Assembly: GCA_019058315.1 (NCBI GenBank)
Contig: JAHPZH010000003.1
Coordinates: forward strand, 103,669-167,668
Direction: 5' to 3'
DNA from: Candidatus Helarchaeota archaeon
GTDB taxonomy: Archaea; Asgardarchaeota; Lokiarchaeia; Helarchaeales; RDOG01
DNA length: 64,000 bases
Positions 1-8,000 of the stretch are shown one piece after another (the first letter of the stretch is position 1; every line of letters begins with the position of its first letter). The translations under genes and the position numbers were made by a program. The notes below the pieces were generated by a model. It was not told where the DNA came from and did not search any database. It was given only the letters and a program-made list of their open reading frames with translations.

Positions 1-1
1 A

Positions 2-361
2 GCAAGAGAAATGGGATATATGAAGTTGGGAATCTTGGGAACAGTATATATAATGACAGGCCTAATGTACCCAACTTCTCTTAAAAAGTTTGATATTACT
101 TTTGAGATACCAGAAAAAGAAGATCGAGAGAAAATTAATAATATTATTTTTAAAGAACTTGTAAACGGTATATTTACTGAAAAATCACGACTTTATTTTA
201 ATGAAATTATTCAAAAGTTTAAAAATTCGGGATGTGATGCGGTAGTTTTGGGTTGCACTGAAATTCCATTAATTGTAGACCCAAATGATTGCCCTTTACC
301 AACATTGGACTCAACTCGTTTACTTGCAAGAGCCGCTATAAGAAAAGCTCTCGAAATATAA
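2..361 (+). CDS. Aspartate/glutamate racemase family protein, C-terminal part (truncated by window start)
   Basis: The reading frame is open to the left edge of the window, so only the C-terminal part is present and the ATG at 11 is probably internal. The visible piece has the second-half racemase signature GCTEIPLI, whose Cys is one of the two catalytic cysteines of the Asp/Glu racemase fold, followed by a typical tail LDSTRLLARAA. Family members interconvert L- and D-amino acids (Asp, Glu) or act on hydantoin- or maleate-like substrates; the substrate cannot be told from this half. The first catalytic Cys lies outside the window. The family is clear, the exact enzyme is not. Confidence 0.85.
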   Translation, partial: AREMGYMKLGILGTVYIMTGLMYPTSLKKFDITFEIPEKEDREKINNIIFKELVNGIFTEKSRLYFNEIIQKFKNSGCDAVVLGCTEIPLIVDPNDCPLPTLDSTRLLARAAIRKALEI

Positions 362-438
362 CATTAATTGAAAAAAATATAAACCAATAACGCAATTATG
401 GTAATATAAATTTCCTTCATGGTTTTGGTGTTATTTTA

Positions 439-801
439 TTGGGAAGATTAGATAAAAAATCGGAAAAAAAGAACAAATCCGAAATAAAATCCAAAGAAGA
501 ATTAAAAAAACATAATGAAGCAGTAATTAACGCCATATTAAAAGATTTATCCGAATCTGAGAAAGCACTTCAAATAAATGAGAAACATCCTGAGGAAAAT
601 ACTATAACAGATATTGAAATTTTACCTCAACTAAAAATGGAATCCAAGGAAATCTCTGAAGATATAGAATTAACTCAAAATAAAGGCACTATAGAAAATT
701 TGGAGAAAATTTTTGAAAATGAAACTGGAAAACATGCAATTTGGCGTGGAAAAGAAACTAAAAGCTTTATTCAATGGAAAAAAAAGAGACAGAAGTCATA
801 A
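439..801 (+). CDS. Small highly charged hypothetical protein
   Basis: This 120-residue protein is rich in Lys and Glu and has no membrane segment or cysteine. The N-terminal 30 residues are almost all charged. The only globular-looking part is the C-terminus, with HAIWRGKETKSFIQWKKK. It starts at TTG, with a GGTG-containing SD-like sequence about nine bases upstream. I do not recognise the family. Its neighbours (racemase, serine hydrolase) give no clear functional link. Codon use resembles that of its neighbours, so it is probably a real gene. Confidence 0.6.
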   Translation: MGRLDKKSEKKNKSEIKSKEELKKHNEAVINAILKDLSESEKALQINEKHPEENTITDIEILPQLKMESKEISEDIELTQNKGTIENLEKIFENETGKHAIWRGKETKSFIQWKKKRQKS

Positions 802-879
802 ATTTGAAAATAAAATTATTATTTTTTAGTTAAAATAAAGTGGAATTTTATTTACTTCTAATAGAAAAAAATATAAAAA

Positions 880-2286
880 GTGGATGAAATGAGTAAAGAA
901 TTATTTGATATGATAGACAGATTAATCATAAATCTTATGGGTGAAACAAAAATCCCTGGCCTTGCTATTGGAATTGTAAAAGATGGAGAACCATTTTATA
1001 CTAAAGGATTTGGTGCAAGAAACTTGGAAAAAAATCTTCCCTTCACTCCAGATACTCTATTTGGAATTGGTTCTATCTCAAAATCCTTTACAGCTTTATC
1101 CATAAACCAACTTGCTGAGCAAGGAAAAATAGATCTCCATGAACCAGTTAGAAAATATATTAATTTTAAGCTCGGAAAAAGAAAAAATCCAATAACAATC
1201 CATCATTTACTTTCCCATTCCTCTGGGATTCCTGAACTTCATGCAACTATTTTAACATTAATACGCAGTCTGGGCTCTTTAGATTCTATAATTCCTATGA
1301 GCAGTTGGGATGATTTCTTGCTGCATATCAATGGTGCAGAAAAAGAAATTTTCGATGAACCAGGAAAGTGTTATTTTTATAATAATGATGCTTTCGCTTG
1401 TCTTGGTCTGATTATTGAAGAAGTTACAAATATGAAATTTGAGGATTATATTAGAAAAAATATTCTTAACCCTCTAGAAATGAAGAGATCAACATATTTA
1501 AAGATTGATTATGAAAAAGATAATAACGTAATGACGGGATATTTACCTTCTGATGATGATAAGCCCTTAAGAGCAACACCTCCTCCATTCGATAAAATAA
1601 TGTATCCAGCAGGGGGATTATTAAGTTCAGTTCGAGAGATGCAAAATTACATAATTGCTTTATTAAATAAAGGAAAATTTAAAGATAAACAAATAATTCA
1701 AAAATCTTCATTAGATAAAATCTGGACTCCCCATACAAAATTACCAGCAGGAACTAGTTATGGTGAAGGAGATGCCTGGTATTGTTATGGTTGGACTCTA
1801 GAAAAAGATTTTTTTGAACAAACATTAATACATCACGGAGGAAATGCATTAACATCTTCTGGATTTTTAGCAATTCATCCAGTTGAAAAGATGGGTATTA
1901 TTATTGGAGTTAATTGTAGTATTCAAGTGGTTCTTGGAGTTATTGTACGCGGATTACTTGCTCTTCTATTAGGTAAAGATATTAATCAAGCCATACCAAT
2001 AATAAATGCTCAACGAAAATTAAGCTTGTTGACAGGTAAGTATGCAATATATAAAGGACTTCAAACTTTAGAAATCTTGCTTGAAAACGGTATTCTTTTC
2101 TTAAAAATCAAATACCCATTAACATCCAAACCGTTAATTGTGTCCCTTGCTTGTGAAAATCTTGAAGAACTAAAATTTTATGTGCCTTTTGCAATTCCCA
2201 ATCAAAAAATCAACGTCCAATTCTTAATTGATAAAAAAGGAAAAGTTCACTTATTAATAGATCGATATTATTTCCATAAATTATAA
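880..2286 (+). CDS. Serine beta-lactamase-like hydrolase (class C / PBP4* family)
   Basis: This 468-residue member of the beta-lactamase/D-alanyl-D-alanine carboxypeptidase superfamily carries the three hallmark motifs. S65-x-x-K68 (SISK) has the nucleophilic serine and general base, Y167-N-N is the second motif, and HGG near residue 319 replaces KTG. A C-terminal domain of about 90 residues follows, as in many esterase-type members. No signal peptide is evident, so it probably acts in the cytoplasm. Archaea lack murein, so an esterase, amidase or peptidase role is likelier than cell-wall work; that is inference. The start is GTG at 880, or possibly ATG at 889; neither has a strong SD. Confidence 0.88.
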   Translation: MDEMSKELFDMIDRLIINLMGETKIPGLAIGIVKDGEPFYTKGFGARNLEKNLPFTPDTLFGIGSISKSFTALSINQLAEQGKIDLHEPVRKYINFKLGKRKNPITIHHLLSHSSGIPELHATILTLIRSLGSLDSIIPMSSWDDFLLHINGAEKEIFDEPGKCYFYNNDAFACLGLIIEEVTNMKFEDYIRKNILNPLEMKRSTYLKIDYEKDNNVMTGYLPSDDDKPLRATPPPFDKIMYPAGGLLSSVREMQNYIIALLNKGKFKDKQIIQKSSLDKIWTPHTKLPAGTSYGEGDAWYCYGWTLEKDFFEQTLIHHGGNALTSSGFLAIHPVEKMGIIIGVNCSIQVVLGVIVRGLLALLLGKDINQAIPIINAQRKLSLLTGKYAIYKGLQTLEILLENGILFLKIKYPLTSKPLIVSLACENLEELKFYVPFAIPNQKINVQFLIDKKGKVHLLIDRYYFHKL

Positions 2287-2302
2287 GATATATATTCCTT
2301 AA

Positions 2303-2797
2303 TTAAATTCCAACGATTGAACTTCTTCTTTCCATTAACACAACATCTCTCCATTTACCATTTAATTGACCGATTCGTTCTCTTATGCCCACTTCTTTAA
2401 ATCCACAAGCTTTATGAAGTGATATGCTCGCAATATTTTCAGGAAATATTTTTGCTTGCAATGTCCATATACCATTCTTTTCAGATTCTTTAATAACAGA
2501 TTTTAGAAGACTCTTTCCTATACCTTTACCTCTTGCAGAAGATGTTAAATATATACTTACTTCCGCAACACCAGTATAAGCACACACACCTGAGAATGGA
2601 CTTAAAGCAGCCCAACCTATAACTTTATTATTACTTTTTACAACCAAGCGACAATTTTTTAAATGGTTTCTATCCCATTCCTCCCAACTTGGACACTCAG
2701 TTATAAATGTGGCATTTCCAGTCGCGATACCCTCATTGAAAATCGATTTAACCGAAGACCAGTCGTCATTTTCCATCTTTTGAATTTTAAAATTCAT
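2303..2797 (-). CDS. GNAT N-acetyltransferase, phosphinothricin/methionine-sulfoximine acetyltransferase-like
   Basis: This 164-residue single-domain GNAT protein has the acetyl-CoA pyrophosphate-binding loop ARGKGIGKSLL and the downstream NIASISLHKACGF segment typical of the Pat/MnaT group. These enzymes N-acetylate phosphinothricin, methionine sulfone/sulfoximine or related amino-acid analogues. Length and motif order fit the family over its whole extent. It follows the methyltransferase gene on the same strand after about 40 bases and may be the last gene of that transcript. The ATG start has an AAGG sequence upstream. The true substrate is unknown. Confidence 0.88.
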   Translation of the reverse strand: MNFKIQKMENDDWSSVKSIFNEGIATGNATFITECPSWEEWDRNHLKNCRLVVKSNNKVIGWAALSPFSGVCAYTGVAEVSIYLTSSARGKGIGKSLLKSVIKESEKNGIWTLQAKIFPENIASISLHKACGFKEVGIRERIGQLNGKWRDVVLMERRSSIVGI

Positions 2798-2836
2798 AAT
2801 ATAACCTTATGGAGGGAATAAAAAATGTAGAATTCA

Positions 2837-4354
2837 TTAAATTTCAAAATCAATCTCTGCAACAGGTGCAGCTGCAGTAGATATACCTTCTGCTGTTTTA
2901 TACTCTTCGAGAGTTCTTTTTTCTACCTTTTTAATATATTCTTGTAATTTCCGATCAATATCAGGTGATATTTCAGGAGGTACATATGATTTAATTATGT
3001 CATCAATTTTTTCTTTAGCGATTGCAATTAAATCCCGAGAACCTTCTTTACGCCATCTACTTCGACGCTTGCGATCCAATAATTTAGGTATATATAATTC
3101 TTTTTTCATATGTTTTAATGTGTGCATCTCTCCTAAAAATGAAACACCTTTTTCAGTACTTGTTGCAATCTTCTTAATGACATCCAATGCAAGAGTTTCA
3201 TCATTAACCGTTATGCCATCAAATGCTCTCTTTATTATTCCTACTAATTCATCATCAATCACTAAAAGTTCAAGAGCTTCAGTTAAGGTTGATTCATAAG
3301 TACCAGCACATGTAATATAATTAATTCCTGCTTGTGCAGCTAATAAGAGAGTTTGTAACCGCTCAATTCCATTTTGAATATCTAAACATTTCGAATCTGT
3401 AACTCCACCAACTCCCCGAGATGGAATATTATAAAATCTTGCTAATTGAGCAATTCCTGTAGTAATTAAGCCTGTTTCCAATGCTCCTAAGGCGGTATTT
3501 CCTGAACGCATATCGGTTGCACATGAGACAGTTCCAAAAAATACCGGGCTTTTTGGATCATATATTTGCGCTAAAATGATTCCACCAATAATTTCAGCAT
3601 TGGTTTGTACTAATAATCCTGCTAATGTTACAGGTGCAGTACTACCTGCAAGAGCTTCTGGTGCAATAATTGTAGGTTGTTTATATTTAGCAAAGACTTG
3701 AAGACCATTTGTCATTATTTGAGGAAGTTGTAACGGACTAGTTGGATTCACAAATCCTACAAGTCTAGGTTTCTTTATAAGTTCCTCATCATCACCTACA
3801 ATTATAGATACCATATTCATCATATCTTGACTCGCAACCTTTCCATAACATCCCAAACCATATGGTTTGCGAGTATTTTTTGACCATTGATAAATACATT
3901 GAGCGTGGATTGAGGTAAATTGAACATCATTTGGCCATACATCCACATGAGAACAATTGATATGCTTCAAAGAATCAACTACTCGAATTTGTTGAATTGT
4001 ATCTGCTAGAACTGTTTTTCTAACTTTGGTTTTCTTTGAAGGATCGTAAATTTTCACTGGCGTTCCTATTGTAGCAAATTGAGTAGTTTTGGTATTTACT
4101 TCAAAATTAAAAGATCCATCAGGACCATGTAATTTGAATGAATTTGGAACTAATTTTAACTGTTCCTTAATGAATGATTCAGAAAATTTTACAAAAGAGG
4201 ATTTTTCATCAGTTTCTGCACCCTTTTTTTGAAGTAATTTACGAGTTTTAGGATCTTCAATTTGAATACCAACAGTTTCAAGTAATGACATAGTTGAATT
4301 GTGGATTGTGTTAATCTCATCCTTAGAAAGAACTTCAATTTTTTTCAATCTCAT
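2837..4354 (-). CDS. MttB-family methylamine-type:corrinoid methyltransferase (non-pyrrolysine)
   Basis: This 505-residue TIM-barrel protein matches the trimethylamine methyltransferase superfamily along its length, including GVGGVTDSK in the middle and the C-terminal LLVIDDEL segment. There is no in-frame TAG, so it is not a pyrrolysine enzyme. Characterised non-Pyl members demethylate quaternary amines such as glycine betaine, proline betaine or carnitine, passing the methyl group to a corrinoid protein. The corrinoid protein gene sits immediately upstream (26-base gap) on the same strand, so the two form a methyl-transfer pair. The methyl donor is unknown, and no MtrH- or RamA-like partner is seen in the window. 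Confidence 0.92.
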   Translation of the reverse strand: MRLKKIEVLSKDEINTIHNSTMSLLETVGIQIEDPKTRKLLQKKGAETDEKSSFVKFSESFIKEQLKLVPNSFKLHGPDGSFNFEVNTKTTQFATIGTPVKIYDPSKKTKVRKTVLADTIQQIRVVDSLKHINCSHVDVWPNDVQFTSIHAQCIYQWSKNTRKPYGLGCYGKVASQDMMNMVSIIVGDDEELIKKPRLVGFVNPTSPLQLPQIMTNGLQVFAKYKQPTIIAPEALAGSTAPVTLAGLLVQTNAEIIGGIILAQIYDPKSPVFFGTVSCATDMRSGNTALGALETGLITTGIAQLARFYNIPSRGVGGVTDSKCLDIQNGIERLQTLLLAAQAGINYITCAGTYESTLTEALELLVIDDELVGIIKRAFDGITVNDETLALDVIKKIATSTEKGVSFLGEMHTLKHMKKELYIPKLLDRKRRSRWRKEGSRDLIAIAKEKIDDIIKSYVPPEISPDIDRKLQEYIKKVEKRTLEEYKTAEGISTAAAPVAEIDFEI

Positions 4355-4380
4355 TTAGATATCAACTCTGATATGATCAT

Positions 4381-5046
4381 TTAATCATGAATGTTTAATA
4401 ATTTTTTAGCTAGAGCAACAGCTTCTATGGCGTCATCTGCCCATCCATCTGCACCAATTTGCTTCGCCCACTCTTCGGATGTCGGGCTACCACCTATGAT
4501 TACTTTATATTTTTCTCGAATACCCCTAGATTTTAATTCTTCTATCACTCGACGCTGTTCATCCATAGACATAGTTATAAGAGCTGAAAGACCTATTATT
4601 TGAGCTCCAACTTCTTCTGCCTTGTCTATAAACGCTTGAGCAGTAACGTCCACTCCAATATTAAATACTTCAAATCCGTTAGAAAATAAAAACGATCCAA
4701 CAAGATCTTTCCCAATCGAATGTATATCACCTTCCACAGTCCCAATGATCACTTTCCCCTTTGTTTGTCGTTCACTTTTCCCTAATTTTTTAATAACAGG
4801 ATCGATAATTTCATCCATAGTGACTTTAACAACATTAGAAGCCATAATTAATTCAGGAACGTAATATTCTTCCTTTTCAAACTTAATTCCTATTAATTTC
4901 ATAATATCTCCAATAATCTTAATGATGCTCTCTGGTGTTGCTTCATTACTATCAATGGCTTTTCTACAAAATTCTTTTAATCCATTTTTATCGAAATTTA
5001 AGATTAAATCTTTAATTCTTTCGTCAATCGACATTGCTCTATTCAC
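4381..5046 (-). CDS. Corrinoid (B12-binding) methyl-carrier protein, MtbC/MttC-like
   Basis: The 221-residue protein has the two-domain layout of methyltransferase corrinoid proteins. A helical cap domain spans about residues 1-90, and a Rossmann-like B12 domain follows with the motif GDIHSIGKDLV, whose DxHxxG histidine is the lower axial ligand of cobalt. GLSALITMS and GGSPTSEEWAKQIGADGWADDA complete the B12 fold. It carries the methyl group taken by the adjacent MttB-type enzyme. The start is GTG at 5046; ATG at 5034, giving MSIDERIKD, is an equally good alternative. Confidence 0.93.
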   Translation of the reverse strand: MNRAMSIDERIKDLILNFDKNGLKEFCRKAIDSNEATPESIIKIIGDIMKLIGIKFEKEEYYVPELIMASNVVKVTMDEIIDPVIKKLGKSERQTKGKVIIGTVEGDIHSIGKDLVGSFLFSNGFEVFNIGVDVTAQAFIDKAEEVGAQIIGLSALITMSMDEQRRVIEELKSRGIREKYKVIIGGSPTSEEWAKQIGADGWADDAIEAVALAKKLLNIHD

Positions 5047-5137
5047 TTTTAGTAGTAATGTGATATAATACTATAAATAACTATTAAATTAAATCTTCGC
5101 TTGAGATTTAATTGAAAAAAAGAAAAATAAGACAATA

Positions 5138-6280
5138 TTAGGCTGGAATTTGTTTTATAACTTTTCCCGGTAATTTTGTTATTATTTGTTCGGCTTGTTG
5201 TACAATTCCATCAATCATTTCTTTTACTGTAGGGATGCTATGGATTCTACCAGTGACTGCGCCGCCCAAGAACGCCGCCTCATCTTCAAGTCCATCCATT
5301 AAATTCGCAAAACCCGACATTTCTACTTTCATTATTTCATTAGTCGAGGGGCATGGTATTCCGCGATATAAATCTGAGGCCCCTTCAATTGTTGCATCAA
5401 TGATTTCGAGAGTTTTGGGATTTCTTACAAATCGCATTGGTCCAAAAACTCCACGACCAACTAATGTATCTTCTTCGGTTCTTTTAACTAGTACTTCTTT
5501 CCATGTTTGATTGAAATCCGATTCCTTGGTGGCAATAAAACGTGTACCCATTTGAATTCCAATTGCTCCTAATGCTAGTGCGGCTGCTAATGATGCACCG
5601 TCTGCAAATCCACCAGCACCAACAACTGGTGTATTAACAGTTCTTACGACTTCAGGAAGAAGAACCATTGAAGAAACATCACGCCAAGAACAGTGTGCTC
5701 CTCCTTCTCTACCAGATGCAATAATTATATCCACTCCAGCTTTTTCGCATCGTTTTGCAGTCTTCACGCTTGGGCAAACATGGCACCAAACAATATCGGG
5801 CAATTCTTCCTTTATTGGAATTCTTGGTTTTTTGGCACCTTTTGCCTTTGCATCAACCGCCCATGGCAAGGGATCACCTGCAGATGTTACTATAACTTTA
5901 AATTTTTTCTGCATCTCCGGTTTTTCTTTCATTAGTTCAATCATGCCTTTAATCAAGCGTCGTGCCGCAAAATCGAAATCAACCGCAACTGGAGTATTCA
6001 TGCCAAATTTCGCATCGGGATGGTCTTTTAGATGGTCATATACGTATTGTATGACTTTTTTTATGATATCTTTGGGACGACCTCTCCCAAAAATTTCCTG
6101 AGCTCTTTCTGGAGTTGCTTGGGTTGCAGTTCCGCCCGCCATTCCTATGGTAGAAACCAAACCTAAACCACCAGCCTTTGCCACGGCGATACTAAGTTCG
6201 GTAGTGCTATAAGGTCCCATTCCGGCTTGTATTATTGGATATTTTGTTCCAATCATTTCTTGAAATTTTGTATAAATCAA
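5138..6280 (-). CDS. Nitronate monooxygenase / 2-nitropropane dioxygenase-family FMN protein
   Basis: This 380-residue TIM-barrel flavoprotein has the NPD-family N-terminus (PIIQAGMGP, then AGGLGLVST) and the FMN-phosphate region VVGAGGFADGASLAAALALGAIGIQMGTRF. Relatives oxidise nitronates or act as FabK-like enoyl reductases. The start is TTG at 6280, supported by AAAGGAGAT nine bases upstream; the ATG nine codons in lacks an SD. About 90 bases separate it from the corrinoid gene on the same strand, so one transcript is possible. A tandem operator-like repeat lies 60-105 bases upstream, and the gene start itself is partly duplicated further upstream. Confidence 0.9.
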   Translation of the reverse strand: MIYTKFQEMIGTKYPIIQAGMGPYSTTELSIAVAKAGGLGLVSTIGMAGGTATQATPERAQEIFGRGRPKDIIKKVIQYVYDHLKDHPDAKFGMNTPVAVDFDFAARRLIKGMIELMKEKPEMQKKFKVIVTSAGDPLPWAVDAKAKGAKKPRIPIKEELPDIVWCHVCPSVKTAKRCEKAGVDIIIASGREGGAHCSWRDVSSMVLLPEVVRTVNTPVVGAGGFADGASLAAALALGAIGIQMGTRFIATKESDFNQTWKEVLVKRTEEDTLVGRGVFGPMRFVRNPKTLEIIDATIEGASDLYRGIPCPSTNEIMKVEMSGFANLMDGLEDEAAFLGGAVTGRIHSIPTVKEMIDGIVQQAEQIITKLPGKVIKQIPA

Positions 6281-6342
6281 TAAATTATCTCCTTTTATTC
6301 TAAATTAAGATAACAAAAAGATTTTAAAAAATTATGCCTTTA

Positions 6343-6386
6343 TATATTATCTCAAGTAAGATAATATATTATCTCAAGTAAGATAA
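6343..6386. promoter_or_regulatory. Tandem 22-bp repeat, each copy with a hyphenated palindrome; putative operator
   Basis: Two exact, directly adjacent copies of a 22-bp unit (6343-6364 and 6365-6386). Each contains TTATCTcaagtaAGATAA, an inverted repeat with 6-base arms. The 22-base period puts both sites on the same face of the helix at two turns. It lies 63-106 bases upstream of the nitronate-monooxygenase-like gene. Layout and symmetry resemble operators of dimeric winged-helix (MarR-type) repressors. No such regulator gene is adjacent, so the operator role is inference. Confidence 0.6.
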
Positions 6387-6538
6387 GTAAAAAGACAATT
6401 AATCTTAATCTAAGCACTAATACTCATTAATTATTAACAATATATCTTGATAAAACATGCCCATTTAAAATAATTTGTGCAAATTACATGCATATAGATT
6501 AATATGGTGTACATTTAATTATTTAATCTAGAAATAAT

Positions 6539-6592
6539 AATCATTTCTTGAAATTTTGTATAAATCAATTTTTTATCTCCTTTTATCCTAAA
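6539..6592 (-). pseudogene. Relic copy of the 5' end of the nitronate-monooxygenase-like gene
   Basis: About 54 bases here are nearly identical to 6251-6304: SD, TTG start and the first nine or ten codons (MIYTKFQEMI). The differences are a short AAA-to-TTT change after the start and one base after the SD. The reading frame then diverges and stops after about 17 codons. It is a duplicated gene start left about 290 bases upstream of the intact gene. It could be the trace of an upstream paralogue that was deleted by recombination. Confidence 0.65.
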
Positions 6593-6617
6593 AGCCCCCC
6601 AAGAAATCTTTAAAAAA

Positions 6618-6851
6618 TTATAGTAGACCTAGCAATAATTGAAGTTCTTCTAAATATAGTTGACGATTTTCCCCTTCTGTAAGTTCAATTGACACCTCTC
6701 CCCCGTAAAATTCGATAACTGCCATTAAATCCCCTTTTTTGTATGTTAAAATTATACTTTTTCCTGCTTTTTTACTATTTACAAAAAAGAATTTCTTTTC
6801 TTTTAAAAACGGTTTAATGATAAGTTTCCAATTTTCACCATTTGTTATCAA
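6618..6851 (-). CDS. Small hypothetical protein
   Basis: This 77-residue frame has a plausible globular composition with alternating hydrophobic beta-like stretches (FFFVNSKK, SIILTYKK, LMAVIEFYG) and an acidic, Leu-rich C-terminus (LYLEELQLLLGLL). It begins at TTG with no clear SD, so the start is uncertain. I do not recognise a family. It lies alone between the relic gene start and the divergent por operon. It could be a degraded remnant of a longer gene rather than a functional protein. Confidence 0.4.
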   Translation of the reverse strand: MITNGENWKLIIKPFLKEKKFFFVNSKKAGKSIILTYKKGDLMAVIEFYGGEVSIELTEGENRQLYLEELQLLLGLL

Positions 6852-7044
6852 AATATCACAAATCCATTAAGAGCCTATTTTATTAATTTGAATTAATTAT
6901 TTTAACCTCTTTAAAGATTTTAAAAAGATTTTTATATTTTTTATCTTAAAATTGATAGAAATCCAAAAAAGATTGACTGTAAATTTATTATTTATATCAT
7001 TTTAACAAAAAATCTGCTAAAAAAAGTTTAGGTTGTATTCAAAA

Positions 7045-7614
7045 ATGGGAACTATGTATGAAATTCGATGGCACGGACGTGGTGGACAAGGTGCTATTAC
7101 TGCTGCTGAAATTCTTGCTGAAGCGGCTTATTATTATGAAGATAAATGGAATTGGGTGGCTGTATCTCCTACATTTGGAGCAGAAAGACGTGGTGCACCT
7201 ATTATAGCATCATCTCGAATAGCGGATGAAAAAATCAGAGTCCGTTCTGCAATCACTACACCTGATATTGTAGTTGTCTTAGATGACACCTTATTAGACG
7301 TTGTAGGTGTTACGATGGGGCTTAAATCAAATGGAAAAATTATAATTAATACTCCTAAAAAACCAAATGAACTTAATCTCGAAGGAGACTTCCAAATTGT
7401 CACTGCTGATGCTACAGGGGTCGCTTTGGAGCTTGATTTGAAAGCAGCTGGTTTACTTGTAACTAACACTCCAATATTAGGAGCAGTTGTAAAAGGAACA
7501 GAATTAGTTGCACTTGATGCAGTTCAAAAGATTATTAAAAAGAGATTTCCCGGAAAAAAAGGTGACCTAAACGCCAAAGCAGCCCAATTAACTTATGAAA
7601 GAACACTATTATAA
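7045..7614 (+). CDS. porG: 2-oxoacid (pyruvate):ferredoxin oxidoreductase, gamma subunit
   Basis: The gamma subunit of the four-subunit CoA-acylating oxidoreductase starts with the family signature YEIRWHGRGGQGAITAAEILAEA and continues with SPTFGAERRGAP. It works with PorD, PorA and PorB to oxidise pyruvate or a similar 2-oxoacid to acyl-CoA, passing electrons to ferredoxin in the cytoplasm. The upstream TTG at 7033 is possible, but AGGTTG is best spaced from the ATG at 7045; ATG at 7054 is another choice. It is the first gene of a porG-porD-porA-porB run, with a T-rich TATA-like stretch upstream (about 6930-6945). Confidence 0.95.
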   Translation: MGTMYEIRWHGRGGQGAITAAEILAEAAYYYEDKWNWVAVSPTFGAERRGAPIIASSRIADEKIRVRSAITTPDIVVVLDDTLLDVVGVTMGLKSNGKIIINTPKKPNELNLEGDFQIVTADATGVALELDLKAAGLLVTNTPILGAVVKGTELVALDAVQKIIKKRFPGKKGDLNAKAAQLTYERTLL

Positions 7615-7704
7615 TAAAAATTATTTAATCTTTTACGAAAACTTGAAAAACCTTTTATTCAATTTTTCGTTGTTTAGTTAGAATTAATATAGGATTTGAC
7701 TAGT

Positions 7705-7995
7705 ATGGACGAAGAAAGACCGATATCTTCCATGTCTTTTCCAATTGAAGGTGAAGCTGGTAAAACTGGGACATGGAGGACCCATCGACCAATTATTGAT
7801 AAAACTAAATGTACTGCTACCAAACAAAATAAATTGGTTTGTATGTTATGTTGGTTATTTTGCCCCGAAGCTACTATTAGTAAAACTATCCCTCCCAAAA
7901 TAAATTATGAGTATTGCAAAGGGTGTGGTGTTTGTGCAGAAGAATGTCCCACCAAAGCTATTTCCATGGAAGAGGAGGCTAATTTTAAGGAGTAA
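7705..7995 (+). CDS. porD: 2-oxoacid:ferredoxin oxidoreductase, delta (2[4Fe-4S] ferredoxin) subunit
   Basis: This small polyferredoxin subunit relays electrons from the TPP site to ferredoxin. The second cluster motif is complete (CKGCGVCAEECP). The first is unusual: it reads CMLCWLFCP, with Lys where the first ligand of CxxCxxCxxxCP is expected, and another Cys ten residues before CMLC in KTKCTATKQNK. ATG at 7705 is preferred over TTG at 7696 because TAGGA lies about 10 bases upstream of the ATG. About 90 bases separate it from porG and 5 from porA. Confidence 0.93.
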   Translation: MDEERPISSMSFPIEGEAGKTGTWRTHRPIIDKTKCTATKQNKLVCMLCWLFCPEATISKTIPPKINYEYCKGCGVCAEECPTKAISMEEEANFKE

Positions 7996-8000
7996 TACTT

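Noticed and set aside
2837-4354. Possible pyrrolysine-containing MttB
   Set aside because: The frame has no internal TAG over its full family length, so it is the non-Pyl type.
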